DNA from: DATELY01 sp035276085
GTDB taxonomy: Bacteria > Pseudomonadota > Gammaproteobacteria > Steroidobacterales > Steroidobacteraceae
Reading direction: 5' to 3'
Assembly: GCA_035276085.1 (NCBI GenBank)
Contig: DATELY010000281.1
Coordinates: 1-51,668, forward strand
Length of the DNA stretch: 51,668 nt
Positions 8,802 to 17,148 of this stretch are shown one piece after another. How positions within the stretch are numbered: the stretch's first letter is position 1; each line of letters begins with the position of its first letter. Position numbers and translations under genes: made by a program. The notes beneath the pieces are model-generated. The model did not search any database. It was given only the letters and a program-made list of their open reading frames with translations, and had not been told where the DNA came from.

Positions 8802-9908
8802 ATGCAGACGGCAATCCCATGTCTGTTCATGCGTGGCGGCACGTCCCGGGGCCCCTTCTTCAATGAGACCGATTTACCCGCAGATGTGAACCTACGCGAT
8901 CGCGTACTGCTGTCAGTCATGGGGTCGCCCGATAAGCGGCAAATCGATGGCCTCGGCGGCGCACATCCCCTCACGAGCAAAGTCGCCATCGTGCGCAAAA
9001 GTCACGTCCCCGGCGTCGACCTCGACTTCCTGTTCGCCCAACTACAACCGGATCAAGACACGCTCGATACAACGCCCAACTGCGGCAACATGCTTGCGGG
9101 CGTCGTGCCGTTCGCACTCGAAACAGGCATCGTGCGCGCGCAAGGCGAAACAACGACGCTGCGGGTACGCACGCTCAACACGGACATGCAGTGCGACATC
9201 ACCGTGTGCACGCCGGGAGGCACACCCGAATACGAAGGCCATGCGCGCATCGATGGCGTACCAGGCACCTCGGCCCCTATCAGGATAAATTTCCTGGATA
9301 CCGCAGGCTCGGTGTGTTCTGGACTGCTTCCCACCGGCAAGGTGCTCGATGAAATCGAGCTCGACGACAAAGCCAGGCTGAAAGTCACTTGCATCGACAA
9401 CGGCATGCCCATGGTCCTCTTCCGCGCGGCCGATGTCGGTCGCACGGGCTACGAATCCGTCGCAGAGATGAATGCCGATACGGAGCTCAAAGCGAAGATC
9501 GACGCACTACGTTTGCGAGCCAGCCTGCTGATGGGGCTGGGTGATGTGTCAAAGAAGAACTACCCGAAGATGTGCTTGCTCTCCGCGCCACGAGGCGACG
9601 CCAGCATCAACACGCGGTGTTTCATTCCGCATGTCTGTCACGATGCCATCGGTGTGCTCGCGGCAGTCACTGTGGCTACGGCATGTGTGATCGAAGGATC
9701 TGTCACGCAAGGTCTTGCACAGACGCCGTCCGGGCGCGTGAAGACGGTGTCGGTAGAGCATCCGAGCGGCGAATTCAGCGTGGAGCTCGAGCTCGATCCC
9801 CGGAATCCTGAGAACGTGATTCGCGCAGCACTCTTGCGCACGGCCCGGTTGATCATGCGCGGCGAGGTCATGATCCCAAGCTCTGTTTGGAAAGGCAACG
9901 AGGCATGA
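8802..9908 (+). CDS. galD: 4-oxalomesaconate tautomerase/isomerase (PrpF family)
   Basis: 368 residues from the ATG at 8802, chosen over the ATG at 8769 because AGAGG lies 6 bases upstream and the family begins with a short lead into IPCLFMRGGTSRG. PrpF-fold isomerases such as GalD and LigU shift the double bond of 4-oxalomesaconate so that LigJ can hydrate it. Visible features are MRGGTSRGPFF (residues 8-18), the GGAHPLTSKVAIV segment, PNCGNMLAGVVPFA containing a conserved Cys, and SVEHPSGEFSVELE near the C terminus. First gene of the ring-cleavage operon; its stop overlaps ligJ by 4 bases. Context supports LigU/GalD rather than methylaconitate isomerase. Confidence 0.92.
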   Translation: MQTAIPCLFMRGGTSRGPFFNETDLPADVNLRDRVLLSVMGSPDKRQIDGLGGAHPLTSKVAIVRKSHVPGVDLDFLFAQLQPDQDTLDTTPNCGNMLAGVVPFALETGIVRAQGETTTLRVRTLNTDMQCDITVCTPGGTPEYEGHARIDGVPGTSAPIRINFLDTAGSVCSGLLPTGKVLDEIELDDKARLKVTCIDNGMPMVLFRAADVGRTGYESVAEMNADTELKAKIDALRLRASLLMGLGDVSKKNYPKMCLLSAPRGDASINTRCFIPHVCHDAIGVLAAVTVATACVIEGSVTQGLAQTPSGRVKTVSVEHPSGEFSVELELDPRNPENVIRAALLRTARLIMRGEVMIPSSVWKGNEA

Positions 9909-10936
9909 TCATCGATTGTCACGGACACTACACGACAGCGCCGAAAGCGCTGGAAGAATGGCGCAATCGCCAGATTGCCGGCATCGGGAATCCGTCCGGG
10001 ATGCCGCGTGCGAGCGAGCTCGAGATCAGCGATGACGATCTGCGCGAAACCATCGAACCCAATCAGCTCAAGCAGATGAAACAACGCGGCTCGGATCTCA
10101 CGATCTTTTCGCCCCGTGCCAGTTTCATGGCGCATCACATCGGCGACTTCAACGTCTCGTCGACCTGGGCGGCGATCTGCAACGAGCTCTGCTATCGCGT
10201 TTCGAAGCTGTTCCCCGATAACTTCATCGGCGCGGCAATGCTGCCGCAATCCCCCGGAGTTGATCCGCGCACGTGCATCCCCGAGCTGGAAAAGTGCGTC
10301 GAAGAATACGGGTTCGTCGCGATCAATTTGAATCCCGATCCGTCCGGCGGACATTGGCGTGAGCCGCCGCTCACGGATCGGCACTGGTATCCGATTTACG
10401 AGAAAATGGTCGAGTACGACATTCCGGCCATGATTCACGTGAGCACGAGCTGCAACGCCTGCTTTCATACGACGGGGGCGCATTATCTCAATGCGGACAC
10501 GACGGCCGTGATGCAGTGCATTCAAGGCGATCTGTTCAAGGACTTCCCCACGCTGCGTTTCGTCATCCCCCATGGCGGCGGCGCTGTGCCGTATCACTGG
10601 GGGCGCTTTCGGGGACTCGCGCAGGAGCTGAAGAAGCCGCTGCTGAAAGAGCACATTCTCGAGAACATCTATTTCGATACCTGCGTGTATCACCAACCGG
10701 GCATCGATCTGCTCACCAAGGTCATTCCGGTGGACAACATTTTGTTTGCGAGCGAGATGATCGGTGCGGTGCGCGGTGTCGATCCGGAAACGGGCCACAC
10801 CTACGACGACACCAAGCGTTATATCGAGGCTTCGACCATCCTGTCTGTGGAGGACAAGCGTAAGGTGTACGAGCTCAATGCACGTCGTGTGTATCCGCGG
10901 CTCGACATCGCGCTCAAAGCCAGAGGCCACCGATGA
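9905..10936 (+). CDS. ligJ: 4-oxalomesaconate hydratase
   Basis: 343 residues starting at the ATGA overlap with galD, so that it begins MIIDCHGHYTTAPKAL; the in-frame upstream extension is not needed. It belongs to the amidohydrolase-fold hydratases of the LigJ type, adding water to 4-oxalomesaconate to give 4-carboxy-4-hydroxy-2-oxoadipate. The metal-binding HGH at residues 6-8 is present, as are IPHGGGAVPYHWGRF and an YFDTCVYHQPG segment, and NILFASEMIGAV carrying the late acidic residue typical of LigJ. It overlaps ligK by 4 bases and is clearly part of the same operon. Confidence 0.93.
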   Translation: MIIDCHGHYTTAPKALEEWRNRQIAGIGNPSGMPRASELEISDDDLRETIEPNQLKQMKQRGSDLTIFSPRASFMAHHIGDFNVSSTWAAICNELCYRVSKLFPDNFIGAAMLPQSPGVDPRTCIPELEKCVEEYGFVAINLNPDPSGGHWREPPLTDRHWYPIYEKMVEYDIPAMIHVSTSCNACFHTTGAHYLNADTTAVMQCIQGDLFKDFPTLRFVIPHGGGAVPYHWGRFRGLAQELKKPLLKEHILENIYFDTCVYHQPGIDLLTKVIPVDNILFASEMIGAVRGVDPETGHTYDDTKRYIEASTILSVEDKRKVYELNARRVYPRLDIALKARGHR

Positions 10937-11622
10937 GCATGCACACCCTGGGCGTGGTGAAACGCAACATCGAGCGTGCCGACAAGGCAGCGGTAGCAGC
11001 GCTGTCGCGCTTCGGCGTCTCGACCATTCACGAAGCGATGGGCCGCGTGGGTTTGATGAAACCCTACATGCGTCCGATCTATGCAGGCGCGCACCTCTGC
11101 GGCACAGCGGTCACCGTGCTATTGCATCCGGGCGATAACTGGATGATGCATGTGGTCGCCGAACAGATTCAGCCCGGTGACGTCGTGGTCGCCGCGATTA
11201 CAGCGGATTGCACCGACGGATTCTTTGGCGATCTGCTGGCTACATCGTTTGGCGCGCGCGGCGCCAAAGGACTTGTGATCGACGCCGGCGTGCGTGATGT
11301 GAAAGATCTCACCGCCATGCAGTTTCCGGTGTTCTCGAAGGCAATCAGCGCAAAGGGCACGATCAAGGCAACAGTGGGCTCGGTAAACATTCCGGTCATC
11401 TGCGCGGGCGCTCAGGTCAATCCCGGCGATGTCGTCGTCGCCGACGATGATGGCGTTGTCGTGGTCCCCGCGGCAGTCGCGCACCAAGCTGCAGATGCTG
11501 CCCAAGCACGTGAGAAGAACGAAGCCGGTAAACGAGAACAGTTTGCAGCCGGCGTGCTCGGTCTCGACTTGTACAACATGCGCGAGAGCCTGGCCAAGGC
11601 GGGGCTCGAATACATCGATTAG
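10933..11622 (+). CDS. ligK: 4-carboxy-4-hydroxy-2-oxoadipate aldolase / oxaloacetate decarboxylase
   Basis: 229 residues, RraA-like fold. The enzyme cleaves 4-carboxy-4-hydroxy-2-oxoadipate to pyruvate and oxaloacetate, the last step of the 4,5-cleavage pathway. The key signature is GARGAKGLVIDAGVRDV, in which the Arg-Asp pair and nearby glycine-rich loop bind the metal and pyruvate enolate; NPGDVVVADDDGVVVVP closes the core. Length matches LigK/ProA aldolases (about 228 residues). The start overlaps ligJ (ATGA) and the stop is only 2 bases before the following remnant, consistent with one transcript. Confidence 0.94.
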   Translation: MSMHTLGVVKRNIERADKAAVAALSRFGVSTIHEAMGRVGLMKPYMRPIYAGAHLCGTAVTVLLHPGDNWMMHVVAEQIQPGDVVVAAITADCTDGFFGDLLATSFGARGAKGLVIDAGVRDVKDLTAMQFPVFSKAISAKGTIKATVGSVNIPVICAGAQVNPGDVVVADDDGVVVVPAAVAHQAADAAQAREKNEAGKREQFAAGVLGLDLYNMRESLAKAGLEYID

Positions 11623-11624
11623 AT

Positions 11625-11813
11625 ATGAATACCGACCCTCTCCAATGGCGTGTGGGGCTCGTGGGTTACGGCGAAGTTGGCCGCATCCTCGCGGAGGACT
11701 CGCGTGCGTGCGGGATGAGTGTCGCTGCATACGACTTGAAATTCGCCAAGCGCGACGATTGGCGCCTCGAAGCAGACCGCCTTTTCGAGTTCCTGCAGTC
11801 ACAGCGCTCATGA
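11625..11813 (+). pseudogene. Internal-deletion remnant of a DUF1932-type NAD-binding oxidoreductase
   Basis: 62 codons. The first 35 (RVGLVGYGEVGRILAEDSRA, then MSVAAYDLKF) are the start of a 6-phosphogluconate-dehydrogenase-like Rossmann domain of the kind often found next to ligK homologues, normally about 290-300 residues. After YDLKFAKR the sequence jumps to DDWRLEADRLFEFLQSQ, which could be the original C-terminal tail. It retains a start 2 bases after ligK and a stop overlapping ligI (ATGA), so it still bridges translation between them. Enzymatic function is excluded by size. An alternative is a short coupling peptide. Confidence 0.7.
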
Positions 11814-12739
11814 AATTCGATATGACACCCGGATGGCTCTGCTTCCATCCCTCACCCGCTCTGCCGCGGTTCAAGGTGCCGGCAGGCGCGGTGGACGCGC
11901 ATTGTCATGTGTTTGGACCGGGCGCCACGTTCCCCTATGCGCCGGAACGCAAGTACACGCCGTGCGATGCGTCCAAGCATCAACTGTTCGCGTTGCGTGA
12001 TCGGCTGGGCTTCGAACGCAATGTGATCGTGCAAGCCACCTGTCACGGCAGCGACAATCGCGCACTCGTGGATGCACTGGTCCATTCCAACGGCAAGGCA
12101 CGCGGCATTGCCACCGTCAAACGGACGGTGAGCGATAAAGAGCTCGAAGCGCTGCACGCAGCCGGCGTTCGTGGCACACGTTTCAACTTCCTCAAGCGTC
12201 TGGTCGACTTCACGCCCAAAGACGAGCTCCTGGAGATCGCAGCTCGCATCGCGCAGCTCGGCTGGCACCTCGTGGTGTACTTCGAAGCCGCCGACCTGCC
12301 CGAGCTCTGGGATTTCTTCACTTCGCTACCAACCACGGTCGTGGTGGACCACATGGGCCGACCGGATGTGACGAAGCCCGTCGATGGACCCGAGTTCGAG
12401 CTCTTTGTGAAGCTCATGAGTGAACACACGAACGTCTGGTCGAAGGTCAGTTGCCCCGAGCGCCTGAGCGTAAGCGGACCACCTGCCCTCGATGGCGAGC
12501 AAGTCGCGTATACAGATGCGGTACCGTTCGCCAGGCGTCTCGTGGAAACGTTCGCGGATCGCGTACTCTGGGGCACCGACTGGCCGCATCCCAATCTCAA
12601 GGAGCACATGCCCGACGACGGCCTGCTCGTCGATTGGATTCCGCAGATTGCTGCGACCGTGGAATTGCAACACAAGCTGCTGGTGGACAATCCGATGCGC
12701 CTGTACTGGCCAGACGAGGTAGATCATGGCGCTCGATAA
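11810..12739 (+). CDS. ligI: 2-pyrone-4,6-dicarboxylate lactonase
   Basis: 309 residues from the ATG at 11810, which overlaps the preceding stop; a 127-codon open extension upstream runs through ligK in another frame and is spurious. LigI is a metal-independent amidohydrolase-fold enzyme that opens 2-pyrone-4,6-dicarboxylate to 4-oxalomesaconate. Diagnostic segments are VDAHCHVFGPG (the two His), YAPERKYTP, GVRGTRFNFLKR, VVDHMGRPD and WGTDWPHPN with the catalytic Asp. About 15 residues longer than the Sphingobium enzyme, mainly at the ends. It overlaps ligA by 14 bases. Confidence 0.95.
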   Translation: MKFDMTPGWLCFHPSPALPRFKVPAGAVDAHCHVFGPGATFPYAPERKYTPCDASKHQLFALRDRLGFERNVIVQATCHGSDNRALVDALVHSNGKARGIATVKRTVSDKELEALHAAGVRGTRFNFLKRLVDFTPKDELLEIAARIAQLGWHLVVYFEAADLPELWDFFTSLPTTVVVDHMGRPDVTKPVDGPEFELFVKLMSEHTNVWSKVSCPERLSVSGPPALDGEQVAYTDAVPFARRLVETFADRVLWGTDWPHPNLKEHMPDDGLLVDWIPQIAATVELQHKLLVDNPMRLYWPDEVDHGAR

Positions 12740-13115
12740 GCCCTACAAAGACATTCCCGGCACGACGATTTTCGATGCGGAGCAGTCGCGCAAGGGATAT
12801 CACTTGAATCAGTTCTGCATGTCGCTCATGAAAGCCGAGAACCGCGCGCGCTTCAAAGCGAACGAGCATGCCTATGTGGATGAATGGCCGATGACGGAGG
12901 AACAGAAGCAAGCGGTATTCGCGCGGGACTACAACCGCTGCATCGCGCTGGGCGGCAATATCTACTTTCTCGCCAAGCTGGGCGCGACCGACGGCAAGAG
13001 CTTTCAATACCTGGCCGCATCGATGACGGGCATGACGCAAGAGGAATACGCACAGATGATGCTGAACGGCGGCCGCTCGGTAAATGGCAACCGCTCCACC
13101 GGGGAGAAGCCATGA
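12726..13115 (+). CDS. ligA: Protocatechuate 4,5-dioxygenase, alpha subunit
   Basis: 129 residues, small helical LigA-type subunit that lids the active site of LigB. The DKPYKDIPGTTIFDAEQSRK opening, then GYHLNQFCMSLMKAENR and the C-terminal MTGMTQEEYAQMMLNGGR are characteristic of this family. It starts inside the last codons of ligI and overlaps ligB by 4 bases, giving near-stoichiometric translation of the two subunits. Together they cleave protocatechuate between C4 and C5 to 4-carboxy-2-hydroxymuconate-6-semialdehyde. Confidence 0.96.
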   Translation: MALDKPYKDIPGTTIFDAEQSRKGYHLNQFCMSLMKAENRARFKANEHAYVDEWPMTEEQKQAVFARDYNRCIALGGNIYFLAKLGATDGKSFQYLAASMTGMTQEEYAQMMLNGGRSVNGNRSTGEKP

Positions 13116-13960
13116 TGGCCCGCGTCACAGCGAGTGTGTATACGTCACACGTTCCGGCCATCGGCGCGGCACTCGACAGCGGCAAGAAGAGCGAACCCTA
13201 TTGGGCTCCGCTCTTTCGCGGTTACGAACCGTCGCAAGCGTGGATCAGGGAGCACACGCCCGATGTGGTCGTGCTGGTTTACAACGATCACGGCACGGCC
13301 TTCGATCTGAGAATAATCCCCACCTTCGCGATCGGTTGTGCCGCGGAGTTCAAACCCGCCGACGAAGGCTGGGGACCGCGACGGGTGCCGATCGTCAAAG
13401 GTCACCCGGAATTCGCCGCGCATCTCACGCACTCCATCATCCAGGATGACTTCGATCTCACGATCGTGAACGAGATGGATGTGGACCATGGGCTCACCGT
13501 TCCCTTGAGCTTGCTGTGCGGACAACCCAACGATGCGTGGCCGTTTCGGGTCATCCCATTCGCCGTCAATGTCGTGCAATACCCGCTGCCGTCGGGGCGG
13601 CGTTGCTATCTACTGGGCAAAGCGCTGCGCAAAGCAATCGAATCCTACGACGAACCGCTCAAAGTGCAGGTGTGGGGAACCGGCGGCATGAGCCATCAGC
13701 TGCAGGGTCCGCGCGCCGGTCTCATCAATAAGGGGTGGGATCGAGCCTTCCTCGACAGACTCATTGCCGATCCGGAATCGCTGTCGCGCATGCCGCACAT
13801 CGACTACCTGCGCGAAGCGGGCTCGGAAGGCATCGAACTCGTCATGTGGCTCATTGCGCGCGGCGCAATGAGCGATCGTCAACCCCAGGTGATCCATCGC
13901 TTCTATCATGTGCCCGCGTCGAATACCGCGGTGGGTCATCTGATCCTGGAGAATGCATGA
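13112..13960 (+). CDS. ligB: Protocatechuate 4,5-dioxygenase, beta (catalytic) subunit
   Basis: 282 residues from the ATGA overlap at 13112; a second ATG follows directly at 13115. It is a class III extradiol dioxygenase. The Fe(II) ligands of Sphingobium LigB (His12, His61, Glu242) correspond here to His13 in SHVPAIG, His60 in YNDHG and Glu242 in GSEGIELVMWL, and the catalytic base to His195 in GGMSHQLQG; all are present. Slightly shorter than the 302-residue Sphingobium protein at the C terminus. Encoded between ligA and ligC with overlaps on both sides. Confidence 0.97.
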   Translation: MMARVTASVYTSHVPAIGAALDSGKKSEPYWAPLFRGYEPSQAWIREHTPDVVVLVYNDHGTAFDLRIIPTFAIGCAAEFKPADEGWGPRRVPIVKGHPEFAAHLTHSIIQDDFDLTIVNEMDVDHGLTVPLSLLCGQPNDAWPFRVIPFAVNVVQYPLPSGRRCYLLGKALRKAIESYDEPLKVQVWGTGGMSHQLQGPRAGLINKGWDRAFLDRLIADPESLSRMPHIDYLREAGSEGIELVMWLIARGAMSDRQPQVIHRFYHVPASNTAVGHLILENA

Positions 13961-14913
13961 GTACGATCAAAGTCGCATTGGCCGGCGCAGGTGCATTCGG
14001 CATCAAGCATCTCGACGCGATCGAACAGATTGCGGACGTCGAGGTCGTCTCGCTCGTAAGCCGCGAGTTCGACAAGACAAGAGCGGTCGCCGCCAAATAC
14101 GGCATCGAGCATGCAACGACCGAGCTCGAAGAAAGCCTCGAGATCAAGGAAGTGGATGCAGTCATTCTCTGCACACCGACACAACTGCACGCCGCCCAGG
14201 CCATGCAGTGCCTCAGGGCGGGCAAACACGTGCAGGTGGAAATTCCGCTTGCCGACAGCCTCAAAGATGCGGAAGCCGTCGTCGCCCTGCAGAGAGCGAC
14301 GGGGCTCGTTGCCATGTGCGGGCATACGCGCCGTTTCAATCCCAGTCACCAGTACCTGCACAAGAAAATCGACGCCGGCGAGCTGCACATTCAGCAAATG
14401 GACGTACAGACCTATTTCTTCCGCCGCACGAACATGAATGCACTCGGTCAGCCGCGCAGCTGGACCGATCATTTGCTGTGGCATCACGCCGCCCATACCG
14501 TCGATCTGTTTCAGTACCAGACCGGCGGCACGATCGTGCAGGCGAATGCGATTCAAGGCCCCATTCATCCCAAGCTCGGCATTGCCATGGACCTGTCGAT
14601 TCAACTGAAGTCGAGCACGGGTGCGATCTGCACGCTCAGTCTGTCCTTCAACAACGACGGTCCATTGGGTACGTTCTTCCGCTATATCTGCGACAACGGC
14701 ACGTATATCGCGCGGTACGACGACTTGGTGAACGGCAAGGAAGAAAAGATCGATGTCTCGAAGGTGGCTGTTTCGATGAACGGCATCGAGCTGCAGGACC
14801 GCGAGTTCTTTGCCGCGATTCGCGAGGGACGCGAACCGAACGCCAGTGTGTCGCAAGTACTGCCGTGCTATCGCGTACTGCATGCACTCGAGCAACAGCT
14901 GTCGATCGAGTGA
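13957..14913 (+). CDS. ligC: 4-carboxy-2-hydroxymuconate-6-semialdehyde dehydrogenase
   Basis: 318 residues, Gfo/Idh/MocA fold. LigC oxidises the hemiacetal form of the ring-cleavage product to 2-pyrone-4,6-dicarboxylate with NADP+. The Rossmann motif GAGAFG lies at residues 9-14, the EIPLADS hinge near 90, and the substrate-domain signature HTRRFNPSHQYLHKK follows. An open in-frame extension upstream is spurious, since the ATG at 13957 overlaps the ligB stop (ATGA). Two bases separate its stop from an aldo/keto reductase remnant. Confidence 0.95.
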   Translation: MSTIKVALAGAGAFGIKHLDAIEQIADVEVVSLVSREFDKTRAVAAKYGIEHATTELEESLEIKEVDAVILCTPTQLHAAQAMQCLRAGKHVQVEIPLADSLKDAEAVVALQRATGLVAMCGHTRRFNPSHQYLHKKIDAGELHIQQMDVQTYFFRRTNMNALGQPRSWTDHLLWHHAAHTVDLFQYQTGGTIVQANAIQGPIHPKLGIAMDLSIQLKSSTGAICTLSLSFNNDGPLGTFFRYICDNGTYIARYDDLVNGKEEKIDVSKVAVSMNGIELQDREFFAAIREGREPNASVSQVLPCYRVLHALEQQLSIE

Positions 14914-14915
14914 CG

Positions 14916-15380
14916 ATGCAAACACGCAAGCTGGGGCCGTTCACCGTCTCCGCGGTCGGGCTCGGATGCATGAACCTCAGTCATGCGTACGACGAACCGC
15001 CGTCGTTCGCGCAAGCGAAGCGCCTCCTGCTGCGCGCGCTCGACTTGGGTATCACTCATTTCGATTTTGCAAGGAATCTTCCAGTGCTGGACGAATTCGT
15101 TGGGCTCGCCGGGGAATCCAGCTGCACACCGGCTCAGCTTGCGCTCGCGTGGCTCCTCACCAAGCATTCACACGTCGCTGTGATTCCAGGTACACGCTCC
15201 ATCGCACATCTCGAAGAGAACCTGGGTGTACTCGATGTGCAATTGAGCGATGGCACGATCGACCGTCTCAATCGGCTCTTCACCCCTGATCGCATTGCGG
15301 GGCCGCGATATCCCGCGACGACGCAGTCGGAGATCGATACGGAAGAATTCTCGATCCCCGTTGACCAGCGCGGACGCTGA
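14916..15380 (+). pseudogene. Aldo/keto reductase with a large in-frame internal deletion
   Basis: 154 codons instead of about 320. The N-terminal 50 residues are a normal aldo/keto reductase start (RKLGPFTVSAVGLGCMNLS, and a helix ending GITHFDFA). The sequence then passes directly to the C-terminal third (RNLPVLDEFVGLAGESSCTPAQLALAWLL, AVIPGTRSIAHLEENLGVLD). The missing stretch is about 170-180 residues and includes the catalytic Tyr, Lys and His and most of the barrel. Reading frame, start and stop are kept and there is no frameshift. It is the last gene of the operon. A TIM barrel cut this way should not fold as an enzyme. Confidence 0.85.
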
Positions 15381-15444
15381 AAACAGTTTCCGCGTTCGCG
15401 GCTTCTTCCGTACTCAGCCTTTCGGCACCATCCCGGAGTTGGTT

Positions 15445-15975
15445 TTATCTCTTCAGTCGAAGACCGGCAAAGCCGCCCAGGTAGTCGATCTTGCCGATCT
15501 GGACTCCCATGAAGCGCAAAATGTCATAGGCCGTTGTCGCATGGAAATAGAAGTTCGGCTGCGAAAAGGAAAGCAGGAAGTTCTCGGCGGTGAAGTCCAT
15601 GCGAAAATCACCGAGCTCGAACCGCGCATCGCGGCCCTCGAAACTGTCGATCTCCCGTGGCTCGATCGCTTTCAAAGTCGCCTGAGCGTCGGCGATCAGC
15701 TTCTGGAGCGCTGCAAAGCTGCCGGTAAAGGGAGTCATATCAGGTACGAACACACCCTTGCGAACTGCCTCGATGGCGGTAACCGAGTGGATGACGGTCG
15801 CTTTGACCTGGTAACTGAAAGGCAGCATGTCCGGCGCCAGGGTCGCCTGGAGAACGGTTTCAAGGGCCACACCTTTCTCCTTGCAATGAGCTTCGGCTTT
15901 GTCGAGAAAGCCTGACACCGCGGCAAGCATTTGCAGATACGTTGGAACGACTGCGGCATAGAGCGAGAACGCCAT
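15445..15975 (-). CDS. DUF1993 family protein
   Basis: 176 residues, resembling the DUF1993 family, related to the DinB-like helical bundle group. The segments YAAVVPTYLQMLAAVSGFLDKAE, LAPDMLPFSYQVKATVIHSV and the C-terminal NFYFHATTAYDILRFMGVQIGK-type stretch match the family pattern; His and Asp positions could bind a metal. The function is unknown in general. It is convergent with the lig operon and downstream of the GST gene on the same strand. The ATG at 15975 has GGAGAG upstream. Confidence 0.85.
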   Translation of the reverse strand: MAFSLYAAVVPTYLQMLAAVSGFLDKAEAHCKEKGVALETVLQATLAPDMLPFSYQVKATVIHSVTAIEAVRKGVFVPDMTPFTGSFAALQKLIADAQATLKAIEPREIDSFEGRDARFELGDFRMDFTAENFLLSFSQPNFYFHATTAYDILRFMGVQIGKIDYLGGFAGLRLKR

Positions 15976-16100
15976 GGAGACTCTCCTTAACCAGGTTTTT
16001 TGCAGTAACGAAATCGGAAAATGGTGCGTGGCTCGAGCGCGGGGAGGTTTTCAACACAACCGGCCACGAGCTGAAGGATCGATCACGCTTCGAACCTTCA

Positions 16101-16976
16101 TCAGCCCAAGGCCTGCAGCTTGTCTTGAGTTTTCGTCAGGAAATCGTCCGCTTCATGACGCTCATGCAGCTGACTGGAGAGCTCGCCGACGGCGCGATTG
16201 ACCATGCGCCCGCGTTGCACAGCCGGACGTGCTGCGATCGCAGTGGCCCAGCGATGCAGGTTCTTGTATTCCTGCACCTGGAGGAACTCTCCCACGTCAT
16301 AGAGCTGACCCAGAACCAGGCCGCCGTACCACGGCCAGGTGGCGATATCCGCCACGGTATATTCGTCGCCAGCCAGATACTCGGTCTCGGCGAGACGGCG
16401 GTCGAGCACGTCGAGCTGGCGTTTCACCTCCATCGCAAAGCGATTGATCGCATATTCGATCTTCGTGGGTGCGAAGACGTAGAAGTGGCCGAACCCTCCG
16501 CCGACGAAGGGCGCACTGCCCACCTGCCAAAACAGCCAGGACAGGCATTCTGTGCGGGTGCCGGCATCGGTCGGCAGGAACGCTCCGAATTTCTCGGCGA
16601 GGTACATCAGGATGGAACCGGATTCGAAGATGCGGATCGGCGTCGGCCCGCTACGATCCATCATCGCCGGAATTTTGGAGTTCGGGTTCACCTCGACGAA
16701 GCCGCTGCTGAACTGGTCGCCTGCATAGATTCGTATCAGCCACGCGTCGTACTCCGCGCCGGCGTGACCCAGTTCCAGCAGCTCTTCGAGCATCACCGTG
16801 ACCTTCACACCGTTCGGGGTCGCGAGCGAATAGAGCTGTAAGGGATGGCGCCCGACCGGCAGCTCCTGGTCGTGTGTGGGCCCGGCAATCGGACGGTTGA
16901 TGCTGACGAAATTGCCGCCAGTCTCCTTGTTCCAGATCCAGATCTTGGGAGGCGTGTAAGCGGACGAGTCGTTCAT
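16101..16976 (-). CDS. Glutathione S-transferase family protein, YghU-type
   Basis: 291 residues. An N-terminal extension with KIWIWNKETGGNFVSINRPIAG precedes a thioredoxin-fold domain (LQLYSLATPNGVKVTVMLEEL, NPNSKIPAMMD, ESGSILMYLAEKFG) and a helical C-terminal domain (EYTVADIATWPWYGG). This arrangement, without a catalytic Tyr/Cys at the usual site, is that of YghU/YfcG disulfide-bond oxidoreductases, which bind two glutathiones. GSTs of this type also serve as beta-etherases or lyases in lignin catabolism, but nothing here specifies that. First codon ATG at 16976, 172 bases downstream of the SDR gene. Confidence 0.88.
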   Translation of the reverse strand: MNDSSAYTPPKIWIWNKETGGNFVSINRPIAGPTHDQELPVGRHPLQLYSLATPNGVKVTVMLEELLELGHAGAEYDAWLIRIYAGDQFSSGFVEVNPNSKIPAMMDRSGPTPIRIFESGSILMYLAEKFGAFLPTDAGTRTECLSWLFWQVGSAPFVGGGFGHFYVFAPTKIEYAINRFAMEVKRQLDVLDRRLAETEYLAGDEYTVADIATWPWYGGLVLGQLYDVGEFLQVQEYKNLHRWATAIAARPAVQRGRMVNRAVGELSSQLHERHEADDFLTKTQDKLQALG

Positions 16977-17148
16977 TGTTTTTAAAGCTCAGGACCAATG
17001 GTTGTGAACGAAAGCGATACGCGCACGCTCTGGATACAACCACGTCGTGCGCCGATCAAGAGAAAGGGCCGCAGGGTCGGGGACCGTTCTTATTGCGCTA
17101 AGCGTGCCGGGTGCCATGCATCTCACTGGAACGGCGCACGGCGAACAC

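Noticed and set aside
9638..10930. 430-codon minus-strand frame opposite galD and ligJ
   Set aside because: Its translation is an arginine- and histidine-rich shadow of ligJ, which has clear family motifs on the plus strand.
11429..11809. 127-codon upstream extension of ligI
   Set aside because: It runs through the end of ligK and the remnant in a different frame; the ATG at 11810 fits the operon overlap and the family start.
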